Assembly: GCA_016704145.1 (NCBI GenBank)
Contig: JADJAS010000001.1
Location: forward strand, 632,785-696,784
Source of the DNA: Rhodocyclaceae bacterium
Lineage (GTDB): Bacteria > Pseudomonadota > Gammaproteobacteria > Burkholderiales > Rhodocyclaceae
Reading direction: 5' to 3'
Length of the DNA: 64,000 nucleotides
Below the pieces are notes generated by a model. It was not told the DNA's origin and searched no databases. It was given only the letters and a program-made list of their open reading frames with translations. Each line of letters starts with the position of its first letter. Positions within the stretch are counted from its first letter, which is position 1. Made by a program: the position numbers and the translations under genes. This document shows, one piece after another, positions 43,007-52,377 of the stretch.

Positions 43007-44442
43007 TCCTACCCGTCATCCTTTCCGGCGGCTCCGGCACCCGCCTGTGGCCGCTTTCACGCGAGCAGTATCCCAAGCAGCTGCTGCCGCTGGTCGGCAA
43101 GGACTCCATGCTGCAAGCCACCGTCCTGCGTCTCGACGGCCTGGCCGGTGTCGCCGAACCCTTGCTGGTCTGCAACGAGGAACACCGCTTCGTCGTCGCC
43201 GAGCAGGTGCGGCAACTCGGCCGCAACGGCGCCGTGGTGCTGGAGCCAGTCGGCCGCAACACCGCGCCGGCCGTGACGCTGGCGGCCTTGCTGGCGCTGC
43301 GCGACGGCCGGGATGCGGTCATGGTGGTGATGCCGGCCGACCACGTGATCCTGGATGGCGATGCCTTCCGCGACGCCGTGGAACGCGCCGCCCGGCTGGC
43401 CGCGGCCGGCATGATCGTCACCTTCGGCATCACGCCCGACTGCCCCGAAACCGGCTACGGCTACATCCAGGTCGGTGCCGCCCTGCCGGGCGACGCCGGC
43501 GCCCACGCGCTGGCCCGCTTCGTCGAGAAGCCGGACCGCGAGACCGCGCAGCGCTACCTCGATGCCGGCGACTACCTGTGGAACAGCGGCCTGTTCGTCA
43601 TGAAGGCCTCAGCCTGGCGTGACGCCATCGGCCGTTGCCGGCCCGACATCCTGGCCGCCTGCGAGCACGCGCTGGCGGAAGCGCGAGTCGACGGCGATTT
43701 CGTGCGCGTCGACAAGGAAGCGTTCGCCGCCTGCCCCGCCGATTCCATCGACTACGCGGTGATGGAGAAGATCGCGGCGGGCATCGAGGGCCTGCCGCGG
43801 GCTGCCGTCATTCCGCTCGCGGCCGGCTGGTCGGACGTCGGCGCCTGGGACTCGCTCTGGCAGGTGCTGCCCAAGGACGAGGCCGGCAACGCCTGGCGCG
43901 GCGACGTCATGCTGCACGACACGGCGCACACGTTGGCGTTTTCAGAGAGCCGCCTCGTCGCCTGCGTCGGCGTGCGCGACCTGGTGGTCGTCGAGACGCC
44001 CGACGCCGTGCTGGTCACACACAAGGATCGCACTCAGGACGTCAAGAAAATCGCCGAGCGGCTCAAGCAGGAAACCCGCAGCGAGGCGCAATTCCACCGC
44101 AAGGTGCATCGCCCCTGGGGCAGCTACGACGGCGTCGACGCCGGCGAGCGCTTCCAGGTCAAGCGCATCGTCGTCAATCCGGGCGCCTCGCTCTCCTTGC
44201 AGATGCACCATCACCGCGCCGAGCACTGGGTGGTGGTGCGCGGCACGGCCCGGGTAACGCGCGGCGACGAGACGCTGCTGGTCTCGGAAAACGAATCGAC
44301 TTTCATCCCGCTCGGCGTCAGGCATCGCCTGGAAAACCCCGGCAAGCTGCTGCTCGAGATGATCGAGGTGCAGTCGGGCGCCTATCTCGGCGAGGACGAC
44401 ATCGTCCGCTTCGAAGACACTTACGGAAGGCACGGCCAATGA
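43003..44442 (+). CDS. manC: Mannose-1-phosphate guanylyltransferase / mannose-6-phosphate isomerase
   Basis: A 479-residue bifunctional type II enzyme. The N-terminal nucleotidyltransferase has LSGGSGTRLWPLSR and the FVEKPD signature; the C-terminal cupin isomerase has HRPWGSYD and the metal ligands of LQMHHHRAEHW. It makes GDP-mannose for polysaccharide. The ATG overlaps the preceding stop and its stop overlaps rfbB, so the operon is translated as a coupled chain. The pgm/manB partner is not in the window. Confidence 0.96.
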   Translation: MILPVILSGGSGTRLWPLSREQYPKQLLPLVGKDSMLQATVLRLDGLAGVAEPLLVCNEEHRFVVAEQVRQLGRNGAVVLEPVGRNTAPAVTLAALLALRDGRDAVMVVMPADHVILDGDAFRDAVERAARLAAAGMIVTFGITPDCPETGYGYIQVGAALPGDAGAHALARFVEKPDRETAQRYLDAGDYLWNSGLFVMKASAWRDAIGRCRPDILAACEHALAEARVDGDFVRVDKEAFAACPADSIDYAVMEKIAAGIEGLPRAAVIPLAAGWSDVGAWDSLWQVLPKDEAGNAWRGDVMLHDTAHTLAFSESRLVACVGVRDLVVVETPDAVLVTHKDRTQDVKKIAERLKQETRSEAQFHRKVHRPWGSYDGVDAGERFQVKRIVVNPGASLSLQMHHHRAEHWVVVRGTARVTRGDETLLVSENESTFIPLGVRHRLENPGKLLLEMIEVQSGAYLGEDDIVRFEDTYGRHGQ

Positions 44443-45500
44443 TTCTCGTCACCGGCGGCGCCGGCTTCATCGGCGCCAATTTCGTGCTGGACTGGCTGGC
44501 GGAAGCCGGCGAGCCGGTCGTCAATCTCGACAAGCTCACCTATGCCGGCAACATGGAAAACCTTGCCGCGCTGGCGGACGACGGACGGCACATCTTCGTG
44601 CGCGGCGACATCGGCGACCGCGTCTTGCTCGACGGCCTACTGGCGCAACACCAGCCGCGCGCCATCGTCCATTTCGCCGCCGAGTCACACGTCGACCGCT
44701 CGATCCACGGCCCCGGCGAATTTATCCGCACCAACATCGAAGGCACCTTCACCCTGCTGGAAGCGGTGCGCGCCCATTGGGGCGGCCTGGCCGAAGCGGA
44801 GCGGCACGACTTCCGCTTCCTGCACGTTTCCACCGACGAGGTCTATGGCTCGCTCGGGCCGCGGGATGCGCCCTTCGCGGAAACCAACGCCTACCAGCCG
44901 AACAGCCCCTATTCGGCGTCGAAAGCCGCATCGGACCACCTGGTGCGCGCCTATCACCACACCTACGGCCTGCCGACACTGACCACCAACTGCTCGAACA
45001 ACTATGGCGCCTACCAGTTCCCCGAGAAGTTGATCCCGCTGGTGATCGCCAACGCGCTGGCCGGCAAGCCGCTGCCGATCTACGGCGACGGTATGAACGT
45101 GCGCGACTGGCTCTACGTCGGCGACCACTGCGCGGCGATCCGCGCCGTGCTGACGCGCGGCAGGACCGGCGAAACCTACAACATCGGCGGCTGGAACGAG
45201 ATGCCCAACCTGGTCATCGTCAAGACCATCTGCGCGCTGCTCGACGAGCTGCGGCCGGATGCGGCCGGGCCGCGCGAGCGGCTGATCGCTTTCGTCAAGG
45301 ACCGGCCGGGGCATGATCGCCGCTACGCCATCGACGCGCGCAAGATCGAGCGCGAACTGGGTTGGCGGCCGACGGAGACTTTCGAGACTGGCATCCGCAA
45401 GACCGTGCGCTGGTACCTCGAGCATCAGGACTGGGTGGCGCACGTGCAGAGCGGCGCCTACCGCGACTGGGTCGAGAAGAACTACGGAGCGCGCCAATGA
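44439..45500 (+). CDS. rfbB: dTDP-glucose 4,6-dehydratase
   Basis: A 353-residue extended SDR enzyme. The NAD-binding GGAGFIGANF, the catalytic STDEVYGSLG and the YSASKAASDH active-site YxxxK are intact. It is the second enzyme of the dTDP-L-rhamnose pathway. Four-base overlaps join it to manC and rfbD. Confidence 0.97.
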   Translation: MILVTGGAGFIGANFVLDWLAEAGEPVVNLDKLTYAGNMENLAALADDGRHIFVRGDIGDRVLLDGLLAQHQPRAIVHFAAESHVDRSIHGPGEFIRTNIEGTFTLLEAVRAHWGGLAEAERHDFRFLHVSTDEVYGSLGPRDAPFAETNAYQPNSPYSASKAASDHLVRAYHHTYGLPTLTTNCSNNYGAYQFPEKLIPLVIANALAGKPLPIYGDGMNVRDWLYVGDHCAAIRAVLTRGRTGETYNIGGWNEMPNLVIVKTICALLDELRPDAAGPRERLIAFVKDRPGHDRRYAIDARKIERELGWRPTETFETGIRKTVRWYLEHQDWVAHVQSGAYRDWVEKNYGARQ

Positions 45501-46393
45501 GGCTGCTGCTGATCGGCAGGAACGGCCAGGTCGGCTTCGAGCTGCGCCGCGCGCTGGCGCCGCTCGGCGAGGTCGTGGCCGTCGATTTCCCGGAGTGCAA
45601 CCTGGCCAGTACCGACTCGATCCGCCAGATGATCGACACGGCCAGGCCGGACGTCATCATCAACGCCGCGGCCTACACGGCCGTCGACAAGGCCGAAGCC
45701 GAGCCGGCGCTCGCCCGGGCGATCAACGCCGAAGCGCCCGCCGTCATCGGCGCGGCGGCGAAGATGATCGGGGCCCGCGTGATCCACTATTCGACCGACT
45801 ACGTCTACGACGGCGACAAGGCCACCGCCTACCGCGAGGACGATGCCACCGCTCCGCTGTGCGTCTATGGCGCCACCAAGCGCGACGGCGATGCGGCGCT
45901 GGCCGCGAGCGGCGCGGCGCATTTCGTCTTCCGCACCAGCTGGGTATTCAGCGCGCATGGCGCCAACTTCGTCAAGACGGTGTTGCGGCTGGGCGCCGAG
46001 CGCGACACCTTGAGCGTGGTCGCCGACCAGATCGGCGCGCCGACCTCGGCCGCGCTGCTCGCCGACGTCACCGCGCAGGTGCTCGGCCAGCTGCGCTGGC
46101 GCGACGCGGGCGCGATGCCCTCCGGCGTCTATCACCTGACCGCCGGCGGCGAGACTTCGTGGCATGGCTTCGCGCAGGCCATCCTCGCCGGCGGCGTGTC
46201 GCGAGGACTGACTTTGCGGCTGGCACCGGATGCCGTGCGCGCAATCGCGACCAGCGAATATCCGCTGCCCGCGCGGCGCCCGGCCAATTCCCGGCTCGAC
46301 ACCGGCAAGCTGCAGCGCACTTTCGGCCTGGTGCTGCCGCATTGGCAGGCCGGCCTCGACCATGTTCTGGACCAGATTTCGAAGAAGTCATGA
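45497..46393 (+). CDS. rfbD: dTDP-4-dehydrorhamnose reductase
   Basis: A 298-residue SDR reductase that completes dTDP-L-rhamnose. LLIGRNGQVGFEL binds NAD(P)H, STDYVYDG and YGATKRDGD give the active-site motifs, and FRTSWVFSAHG follows. The order B-D-A-C is a common rml arrangement. A dispersed motif lies inside as part of GGVSRGLTLRL. Confidence 0.97.
   Translation: MRLLLIGRNGQVGFELRRALAPLGEVVAVDFPECNLASTDSIRQMIDTARPDVIINAAAYTAVDKAEAEPALARAINAEAPAVIGAAAKMIGARVIHYSTDYVYDGDKATAYREDDATAPLCVYGATKRDGDAALAASGAAHFVFRTSWVFSAHGANFVKTVLRLGAERDTLSVVADQIGAPTSAALLADVTAQVLGQLRWRDAGAMPSGVYHLTAGGETSWHGFAQAILAGGVSRGLTLRLAPDAVRAIATSEYPLPARRPANSRLDTGKLQRTFGLVLPHWQAGLDHVLDQISKKS
46201..46219 (+). repeat. Dispersed CTGACTTT motif, copy 9 (in rfbD)
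   Basis: The core lies at 46208-46215 within GCGAGGACTGACTTTGCGG. Confidence 0.5.
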
Positions 46394-47271
46394 CGCGCAA
46401 GGGCATCATTCTCGCCGGCGGTTCCGGCACCCGGCTTTACCCCGTCACCATCGCCGTGTCGAAGCAGCTGCTGCCGATCCACGACAAGCCGATGATCTAC
46501 TACCCGCTGGCCACGCTGATGCTGGCCGGCATCCGCGACATCCTGATCATCTCGACGCCGCAGGACACGCCGCGCTTCGAGCAGCTGCTCGGCGACGGCG
46601 GCCGCTGGGGCCTCAACCTCTCCTATGCCGTGCAGCCCTCGCCGGACGGCCTGGCGCAAGCCTTCATCATCGGCCGCGAGTTCGTCGGCAACGACACGGT
46701 GACGCTGGTGCTGGGCGACAACATTTTCTACGGCCACGAGTTCGGCAACGACCTGCAGGCGGCGGCGCGCCGTGCCGAGGGCGCCACGGTGTTCGCCTAC
46801 CCGGTGCACGATCCGGAACGCTACGGCGTGGTCGAGTTCGATGCCCAGGGCCGCGCGATCAGCCTGGAGGAAAAGCCGAAGGCGCCGAAGTCGCGCTACG
46901 CCGTCACCGGCCTCTATTTCTACGACAACCAGGTGCTCGACATCGCCGCCACGTTGCAGCCTTCGCCGCGCGGCGAGCTGGAGATCACCGACGTCAATCG
47001 CATCTATCTGGAACGGCGGGCGCTCGACGTGCTCGTCATGGGCCGCGGCCATGCCTGGCTCGACACGGGGACGCACGAATCGCTGATCGAGGCCTCGCTG
47101 TTCATCTCGACCATCGAGCGCCGGCAGGGCCTCAAGGTTTCCTGCCCCGAGGAAATCGCCTGGCGCATGGGCTGGATCGATTCGGCGGCGCTGGAGGCGC
47201 TGGCGCAGCCGCTGGCCAAGAACAGCTATGGCCAGTACCTGCTCGACGTCCTGCGCGAGAAGGTGTTCTGA
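46390..47271 (+). CDS. rfbA: Glucose-1-phosphate thymidylyltransferase
   Basis: A 293-residue enzyme that makes dTDP-glucose, the entry step of the rhamnose pathway. ILAGGSGTRLYPVT is the nucleotide-binding signature, with KQLLPIHDKPMIYYPL and LGDNIFYGHEF following. It overlaps rfbD by 4 bp and rfbC by 1 bp. Confidence 0.98.
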   Translation: MTRKGIILAGGSGTRLYPVTIAVSKQLLPIHDKPMIYYPLATLMLAGIRDILIISTPQDTPRFEQLLGDGGRWGLNLSYAVQPSPDGLAQAFIIGREFVGNDTVTLVLGDNIFYGHEFGNDLQAAARRAEGATVFAYPVHDPERYGVVEFDAQGRAISLEEKPKAPKSRYAVTGLYFYDNQVLDIAATLQPSPRGELEITDVNRIYLERRALDVLVMGRGHAWLDTGTHESLIEASLFISTIERRQGLKVSCPEEIAWRMGWIDSAALEALAQPLAKNSYGQYLLDVLREKVF

Positions 47272-47816
47272 TGCGGGCCGTCGCCACTTCTCTCGAAGGC
47301 GTGCTGGTTCTCGAGCCGACGGTGTTCGGCGACGATCGCGGCTTTTTCTTCGAGAGCTTCAATGCCCGCCGTTTCGAGGAGCTGACAGGCTTGCGCGGCG
47401 GCTTCGTCCAGGACAACCATTCGCGCTCCGCCCGGGGCGTGCTGCGCGGCCTGCATTACCAGGTCCGTCAGCCGCAGGGCAAGTTGGTGCGCGTGGTGGC
47501 CGGCGAGGTGTTCGATGTCGCCGTCGACCTGCGCAAGTCCTCGCCGACTTTCGGTAAGTGGTACGGCCACCGTCTCTCGGCCGAAAACAAAAGTCAGCTG
47601 TGGCTGCCCGCCGGTTTCGCCCACGGCTTCGTCGTGCTGTCGGAATGCGCCGACTTCCTCTACAAGACCACCGACTATTGGGCGCCGGAACACGAGCGCT
47701 GCATCGCCTGGAACGACCCCGAGCTCGCCATCGATTGGCCGCTGGCGGGCGAACCGCGCGTTTCCGCCAAGGATGCCCAGGGCACGGCGTTCCGCGACGC
47801 CGAGGTGTTCCCGTGA
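47271..47816 (+). CDS. rfbC: dTDP-4-dehydrorhamnose 3,5-epimerase
   Basis: A 181-residue cupin epimerase. FQDNHS-type catalytic His is seen in FVQDNHSRSARGVLRGLHYQ, with the catalytic Tyr in FLYKTTDYWAPEHE. The start overlaps the rfbA stop as TGATG and its stop overlaps the galE GTG. A dispersed motif encodes KSQLW. Confidence 0.97.
   Translation: MRAVATSLEGVLVLEPTVFGDDRGFFFESFNARRFEELTGLRGGFVQDNHSRSARGVLRGLHYQVRQPQGKLVRVVAGEVFDVAVDLRKSSPTFGKWYGHRLSAENKSQLWLPAGFAHGFVVLSECADFLYKTTDYWAPEHERCIAWNDPELAIDWPLAGEPRVSAKDAQGTAFRDAEVFP
47589..47604 (-). repeat. Dispersed CTGACTTT motif, copy 10 (in rfbC)
   Basis: On the minus strand GCCACAGCTGACTTTTG; the core is at 47590-47597. It is a weaker extended match. 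Confidence 0.45.
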
Positions 47817-48832
47817 AGCTGCTGGTCACCGGCGGCGCCGGCTACATCGGCTCGCACACGGTCGTCGAGCTGCTGGCCGCCGGCCACGACGTCCGCATCA
47901 TCGACAACCTCTGCAACAGCCGCGCCTCGGTGGTCGATCGCATCGAGGCCATCGCCGGCCGCCGACCGGAATTCGTCGAAGGCGATATTCGCGATGGCAC
48001 CGTGCTGAGACGGGCGCTCGACGCCCGCGGGGCCGTGATTCATTTCGCCGGCCTCAAGGCGGTCGGCGAATCGGTGGCGAAGCCGGTCGAGTACTACGAC
48101 AACAACGTCTGCGGCAGCGTCACGCTGTTCGAAGCCATGCGCGACGCCGGCGTCAGGACGCTGGTGTTTTCATCCTCGGCGACCGTCTATGGCGATCCGG
48201 CCACCGTGCCGATCCGCGAGGACTTTCCGCTCTCCGCCACCAATCCCTACGGCCGCTCGAAGCTGATGATCGAGGACATGCTGCGCGATATCGCCAGGTC
48301 GGACGATGCCTGGCGGATTACCCTGTTGCGTTACTTCAATCCGGTCGGCGCCCACGTTTCGGGTACCATCGGCGAGGACCCGAACGGCATTCCCAACAAC
48401 CTGATGCCCTTCGTCGCCCAGGTGGCAGCCGGCAAGCTGCCCGAACTCGCCGTCTTCGGCAACGATTACCCGACGCCGGACGGCACCGGCGTGCGCGACT
48501 ACATCCACGTGGTCGACCTGGCGCTGGGCCATCTCGCGGCGCTCGACGCACTGACCAAAGTCAGCGGTGGCGGTACGCCGCTGACGGTCAACCTGGGCAC
48601 CGGACGCGGCTACTCGGTGCTCGAAATGGTCAAGGCCTTCCAGGCCGCCAGCGGCCGCCAGGTGCCCTACCGGATCGCTGCCCGCCGCCCGGGCGACATC
48701 GCCCAGTGCTACGCCGATCCATCGCTGGCACATCGGCTGCTCGGCTGGCAGGCCCGGCGCGACGTCACCGCCATGTGCGAAGACACTTGGCGCTGGCAGC
48801 AGTGGGCCGCCGCTCATCTTGGTCAAGGCTAA
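47813..48832 (+). CDS. galE: UDP-glucose 4-epimerase
   Basis: A 339-residue SDR epimerase interconverting UDP-glucose and UDP-galactose. VTGGAGYIGSHTV binds NAD, SSSATVYGDP and NPYGRSKLMIE supply the catalytic Ser and YxxxK, and LRYFNPVGAH is characteristic of GalE. The GTG start overlaps the rfbC stop as GTGA. It is the last gene of the sugar-nucleotide operon; a hairpin follows. Confidence 0.96.
   Translation: MKLLVTGGAGYIGSHTVVELLAAGHDVRIIDNLCNSRASVVDRIEAIAGRRPEFVEGDIRDGTVLRRALDARGAVIHFAGLKAVGESVAKPVEYYDNNVCGSVTLFEAMRDAGVRTLVFSSSATVYGDPATVPIREDFPLSATNPYGRSKLMIEDMLRDIARSDDAWRITLLRYFNPVGAHVSGTIGEDPNGIPNNLMPFVAQVAAGKLPELAVFGNDYPTPDGTGVRDYIHVVDLALGHLAALDALTKVSGGGTPLTVNLGTGRGYSVLEMVKAFQAASGRQVPYRIAARRPGDIAQCYADPSLAHRLLGWQARRDVTAMCEDTWRWQQWAAAHLGQG
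48556..48572 (-). repeat. Dispersed CTGACTTT motif, copy 11 (in galE)
   Basis: On the minus strand GCCACCGCTGACTTTGG; the core is at 48557-48564. Confidence 0.55.
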
Positions 48833-48860
48833 CGCCGACGCCCTTGGCGAAAAACTAAAG

Positions 48861-48897
48861 AAAAACCGGTGCGGTGGTGCGAGCATCACCGCACCGG
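48861..48897 (-). terminator. Terminator of the TonB-receptor gene
   Basis: A 15-bp stem (CCGGTGCGGTGGTGC with its near-complement) has a T-rich tail on the minus strand. It may also stop galE transcription, but no T-run follows on the plus strand. Confidence 0.8.
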
Positions 48898-48940
48898 AAC
48901 AGGCTTGGCTAGGCCAAGAGGGAAGACTTGACTGAACTGC

Positions 48941-51361
48941 TCACCACTTGTAGCTAAGCGAAAGGCCGTACATGCGCGGCTCGGTCCAGGTGGCGACGCG
49001 GAAGTAGTCCATGTCGATGTAGTTCACTGGCTTGCGGACATTGCCGATGTTGCGCACCCATAGAGCGATGTCGGCGCGGCCCGGGCCGCCCACCGGCACG
49101 CCGGCCAAGGTCAGGCGAGCATTGCCGAGCGTGCGGGCCGGCACCTTGCAATAGGGCGCGTAATAGGTGCCGCCGGCATTCGCCGCGGTCAAGTCCTTGA
49201 TGCAGGGCACGTTGTACATCTGGTCCGTGTAACTGACGTCGGCCGCGATGCGCAGGGAGCCCCAGGCCGTCTTGGCCAGTCGGCCGTCGACGTTCACGTT
49301 GAACGTGTTCTTGGGCGCATAGCTGGGAACGCGGTTCCCCGCGGTGTCCACAGGCAGTCCGCCGTTGTTGAGACCGATATCCATCCACTTGTCGATCTCG
49401 ACATCGACATAGCCCCAATTGGCGCCGACTTTCCAGCCGTCGGCGACGACCATCTGGCCTTCCAGTTCGAAGCCCTGGTTGGTTACCTTGCCAGCGTTGA
49501 CGGTGATCGAACTCGTGGTGCCCGGCACCATGCGCTGAGTCTGCATGTCGTCGATCTTGTTCTGATAGATCGCGCCATTCAACTGAGCTCTGCCATCCAT
49601 GAACGTCGACTTGAAGCCGAGTTCGATGGTGGTCGATTTCTCCGGCTTAAACGGCGTGGTGCGGGCAGAGGTTACCTGAGCGGTGTTTCCGCCAGCTGCT
49701 TCGGCCGGGAAGCCGCCGGACCGATAGCCCTTGGCGACGCGGCCATAGACGTTCAGACCTTCATTGAACTTGTAGGTCAGCGAGGCAGCCGGCGTGGTCG
49801 CCGTGAAGGTCTTCTTGGCTCGCGCGTCAAACGCGCTGGCCATCGCCACCGTCGTGGCCCCGGTCGGCTGTTTCGACAGGTCCAGCACGGCACCGCCGCC
49901 CAGCGGCTGCAGGATGTCGCCAAGGCTGGTGGTCACCGGCCGCAGGCCGGCGGCTCCGAGGTTGATGAGGGCCGGCAGGCCAGCGGGCGTCATCGCACCC
50001 AGATAGCCAACCGTGCCGAAACGGCTGGAGTCTACGCCCTTGGTGTCTTCGGAACGACGGACACCCAAGCTGCCGGACCACTTGTCGGTGAAATCGTAGT
50101 CCAACTGCCCGAAGAAGGCTTTCGAATCGACCGAGCCGCCGAAATTGTTCGTGAAATTGAGGGCACCTGAAATGACTTGCGGGTTGGCCGTATAGTTGTC
50201 TTCCTCGTACTTGTAGTAACCGGCGACATACTTCAGGCGGCCGACATTGCCGACCCATTGCAGTTCATGCGACTTGGTATCGAGCGTGGTCTTGCGCGTG
50301 TAGGCATAGATTGGCGCTGGTATGCCGTCGAGGTCGAGCGAATCGCCCCACCTCATGCTGCGGTCGGCAAAGATGTACTTCAGCGTGTTGTTCGGGTTCA
50401 GCGCATAGGTCAGGGTCAGCGCGTGGTTGTCGGTCTTCATCCGCTCCCACTGGTTGATCCCGGGCGTCGAGTTGCGCGAGGAAGGATAGCTGGTGGACGC
50501 GCCGGCAGCAATCGCTGCCCTGAACGGGTAACCCAGCGCCGAGGTATTGGTGGTCGTCGTGATGTTGCCACGCCAGCCATAGGGCGTGTAAAGCGTCACC
50601 GGCAGCGGCGTGTTGTCCAGGTCGGTGTGATCGTAAACATAGGTGGCCTGGAAGTCCCTGGTAGCATCCAACGTCGCGGCAATACGATAGGTCTGCTTGT
50701 CGACCTGGCCGTTGTCCTTGCCATTGTGGTTCTTCATGTAGCCGTCGCGATTTTCGTCGCGGGCCACAACACTCAGCTTCAGGGGCCCCATGCTCGGCAG
50801 GTCGACCGCGAAGCGCTGGATGAGCGCGCCATGATTGCCGATATCGACGCCAACCGAGCCGCCGAAGACACCACTGGGTTTCTTGGTGATGAAGTTGATG
50901 GCTCCGGACAGCGTGTTGCGGCCGAACAGCGTGCCTTGCGGGCCGCGCAGGATTTCGACGCGCTCAAGATCGACGATGTCGAACAGGCCGCCCTGGTTCT
51001 TGCCGGTAAATACGCCATCCACGTAGGTGCCCACCGCAGTATCAAGGAAGATACTGGGGGCCCCGCTGCCCGTACCGCGGATGGAGATGATGGACATTGA
51101 AGTGTTGCCCGAATTGCCGTAGGTGACCATCAAGGTCGGCGCCAGCGAGCTGAGATCCTTGGCGCCCTCAACACCGCGCGTTTCCAGTTGCGCACCACTG
51201 ATCGCAGTCACTGCCAAAGGAACTTCCTGGAGCCGTTCCTGCCGCTTCTGGGCGGTGATGATGACTTCCTCGATTTTCTCCTGCGCCAGTGCATTACCCG
51301 CATAAGCCGCCGCGATCAGCGCCGGCAGAACACGCAGCGTCGCCCTGCATTTATTACCCAT
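48941..51361 (-). CDS. TonB-dependent outer-membrane receptor
   Basis: An 806-residue receptor. A signal peptide ends near GNALAQ; a TonB-box-like IEEVIITAQKRQERLQ is followed by the plug domain (LSSLAPTLMV to ILRGPQGTLFGRNTLSGAIN) and a 22-strand barrel ending in a C-terminal aromatic Trp (SLSYKW). This subgroup is common in bacteria that take up large hydrophobic or aromatic compounds; the ligand is unknown. The start at 51361 has AAGGAGGG seven bases upstream. It lies 106 bp downstream of the racemase-type gene. Confidence 0.93.
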   Translation of the reverse strand: MGNKCRATLRVLPALIAAAYAGNALAQEKIEEVIITAQKRQERLQEVPLAVTAISGAQLETRGVEGAKDLSSLAPTLMVTYGNSGNTSMSIISIRGTGSGAPSIFLDTAVGTYVDGVFTGKNQGGLFDIVDLERVEILRGPQGTLFGRNTLSGAINFITKKPSGVFGGSVGVDIGNHGALIQRFAVDLPSMGPLKLSVVARDENRDGYMKNHNGKDNGQVDKQTYRIAATLDATRDFQATYVYDHTDLDNTPLPVTLYTPYGWRGNITTTTNTSALGYPFRAAIAAGASTSYPSSRNSTPGINQWERMKTDNHALTLTYALNPNNTLKYIFADRSMRWGDSLDLDGIPAPIYAYTRKTTLDTKSHELQWVGNVGRLKYVAGYYKYEEDNYTANPQVISGALNFTNNFGGSVDSKAFFGQLDYDFTDKWSGSLGVRRSEDTKGVDSSRFGTVGYLGAMTPAGLPALINLGAAGLRPVTTSLGDILQPLGGGAVLDLSKQPTGATTVAMASAFDARAKKTFTATTPAASLTYKFNEGLNVYGRVAKGYRSGGFPAEAAGGNTAQVTSARTTPFKPEKSTTIELGFKSTFMDGRAQLNGAIYQNKIDDMQTQRMVPGTTSSITVNAGKVTNQGFELEGQMVVADGWKVGANWGYVDVEIDKWMDIGLNNGGLPVDTAGNRVPSYAPKNTFNVNVDGRLAKTAWGSLRIAADVSYTDQMYNVPCIKDLTAANAGGTYYAPYCKVPARTLGNARLTLAGVPVGGPGRADIALWVRNIGNVRKPVNYIDMDYFRVATWTEPRMYGLSLSYKW

Positions 51362-51467
51362 TATGTTTCCCTCCTTGCTTTGTATGAAGAACCACCAAGC
51401 CTGATGCCACACCTTCACCACCCGTCACCGCCCGCCCACCGGAGCGGCCCCAAGCACGGCGACGACG

Positions 51468-52370
51468 TCACACCGCCATCGGCTGACGAAACGGCGCCAG
51501 AAAGTAATCGACCGTTTCGCGCGGAAGGCCCTTGAACGTGCGCTGCTTGCTGGTCGTAATGCCGTAGCGCTTGCGTAGCGTGCCGTAGGTATGAGCCAGG
51601 TGGGCGCCCGCCAGAACGCCTTCGATCAAGGGGACATCGGTTCCGCTGATCTTGGCGTAGCCAAGCCGGGTTAGGACGGCGAGGCCGGCGCAGGCAGTCA
51701 CGATCACCTCGGCGCCGTCCTCGATGGCACCGCGCGCCACTTCCTCGAAGCGCGGAATGACATGGTTGCGCACGATCTCCGGGTTTTCAAACCATGGAAT
51801 CAGGCTCTCGGCCAAGTCGGCGGTGCGGACGGGATCCCGTTTGATCGCCTTGTCAGTCAAACCATAGTCCTCCATGTTGCTTTCGACAAGATCGGCGCAG
51901 TCGCGCCCGATCCCGATGACCGCAAAGCGCTTGCCCAACGCGCAAGCCAGCAACATCGCGCTCTCGGTAATGCCCACCACCGGAATGTCCAGGGCTTCGC
52001 GTGCCATGAGCAATGCCGGATCGTTGCCGCAAGCGATGAGCGCGACATCCGCCCCATCCTGCTCCGCCCGGAACAAGCTTTCCAGGATGCCGACGTTGTT
52101 GTAGGCGGTCATGAAGGCGCGCGTAGTGACATACGACGAATGGTTGTTGTAGCCGACGGTGACATTGGCGTCCACGCCAACCGTGTCACGCACCACCTGG
52201 GCGATGCCGTTATGAACGACTGCCTTGGCCAAGCCGAACATCTTGTCATTCTTGGCCTCCGGCGACATGAACTGAACATGCAGGTTGATACTCACGCTAA
52301 TCTCCATCGTCTCGAACTGCGGCAGAATGTAGCGGCTGGGACCCTCCTCGACCAAGTGAACAAACTTCAT
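51468..52370 (-). CDS. Aspartate/glutamate (hydantoin) racemase family enzyme
   Basis: A protein of about 300 residues. The two catalytic Cys are in ALIACGNDPALLM and VIVTACAGLAVL, the spacing expected for the Asp/Glu/hydantoin racemase or maleate-isomerase fold. The start is uncertain: ATG 52370, 52379 and 52388 are all in frame, and 52370 leaves 7 bp to the divergent LysR-type gene. With the downstream TonB receptor it may form an uptake-and-conversion unit for an organic acid or amino-acid derivative. Confidence 0.8.
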   Translation of the reverse strand: MKFVHLVEEGPSRYILPQFETMEISVSINLHVQFMSPEAKNDKMFGLAKAVVHNGIAQVVRDTVGVDANVTVGYNNHSSYVTTRAFMTAYNNVGILESLFRAEQDGADVALIACGNDPALLMAREALDIPVVGITESAMLLACALGKRFAVIGIGRDCADLVESNMEDYGLTDKAIKRDPVRTADLAESLIPWFENPEIVRNHVIPRFEEVARGAIEDGAEVIVTACAGLAVLTRLGYAKISGTDVPLIEGVLAGAHLAHTYGTLRKRYGITTSKQRTFKGLPRETVDYFLAPFRQPMAV

Positions 52371-52377
52371 GCGCTCC

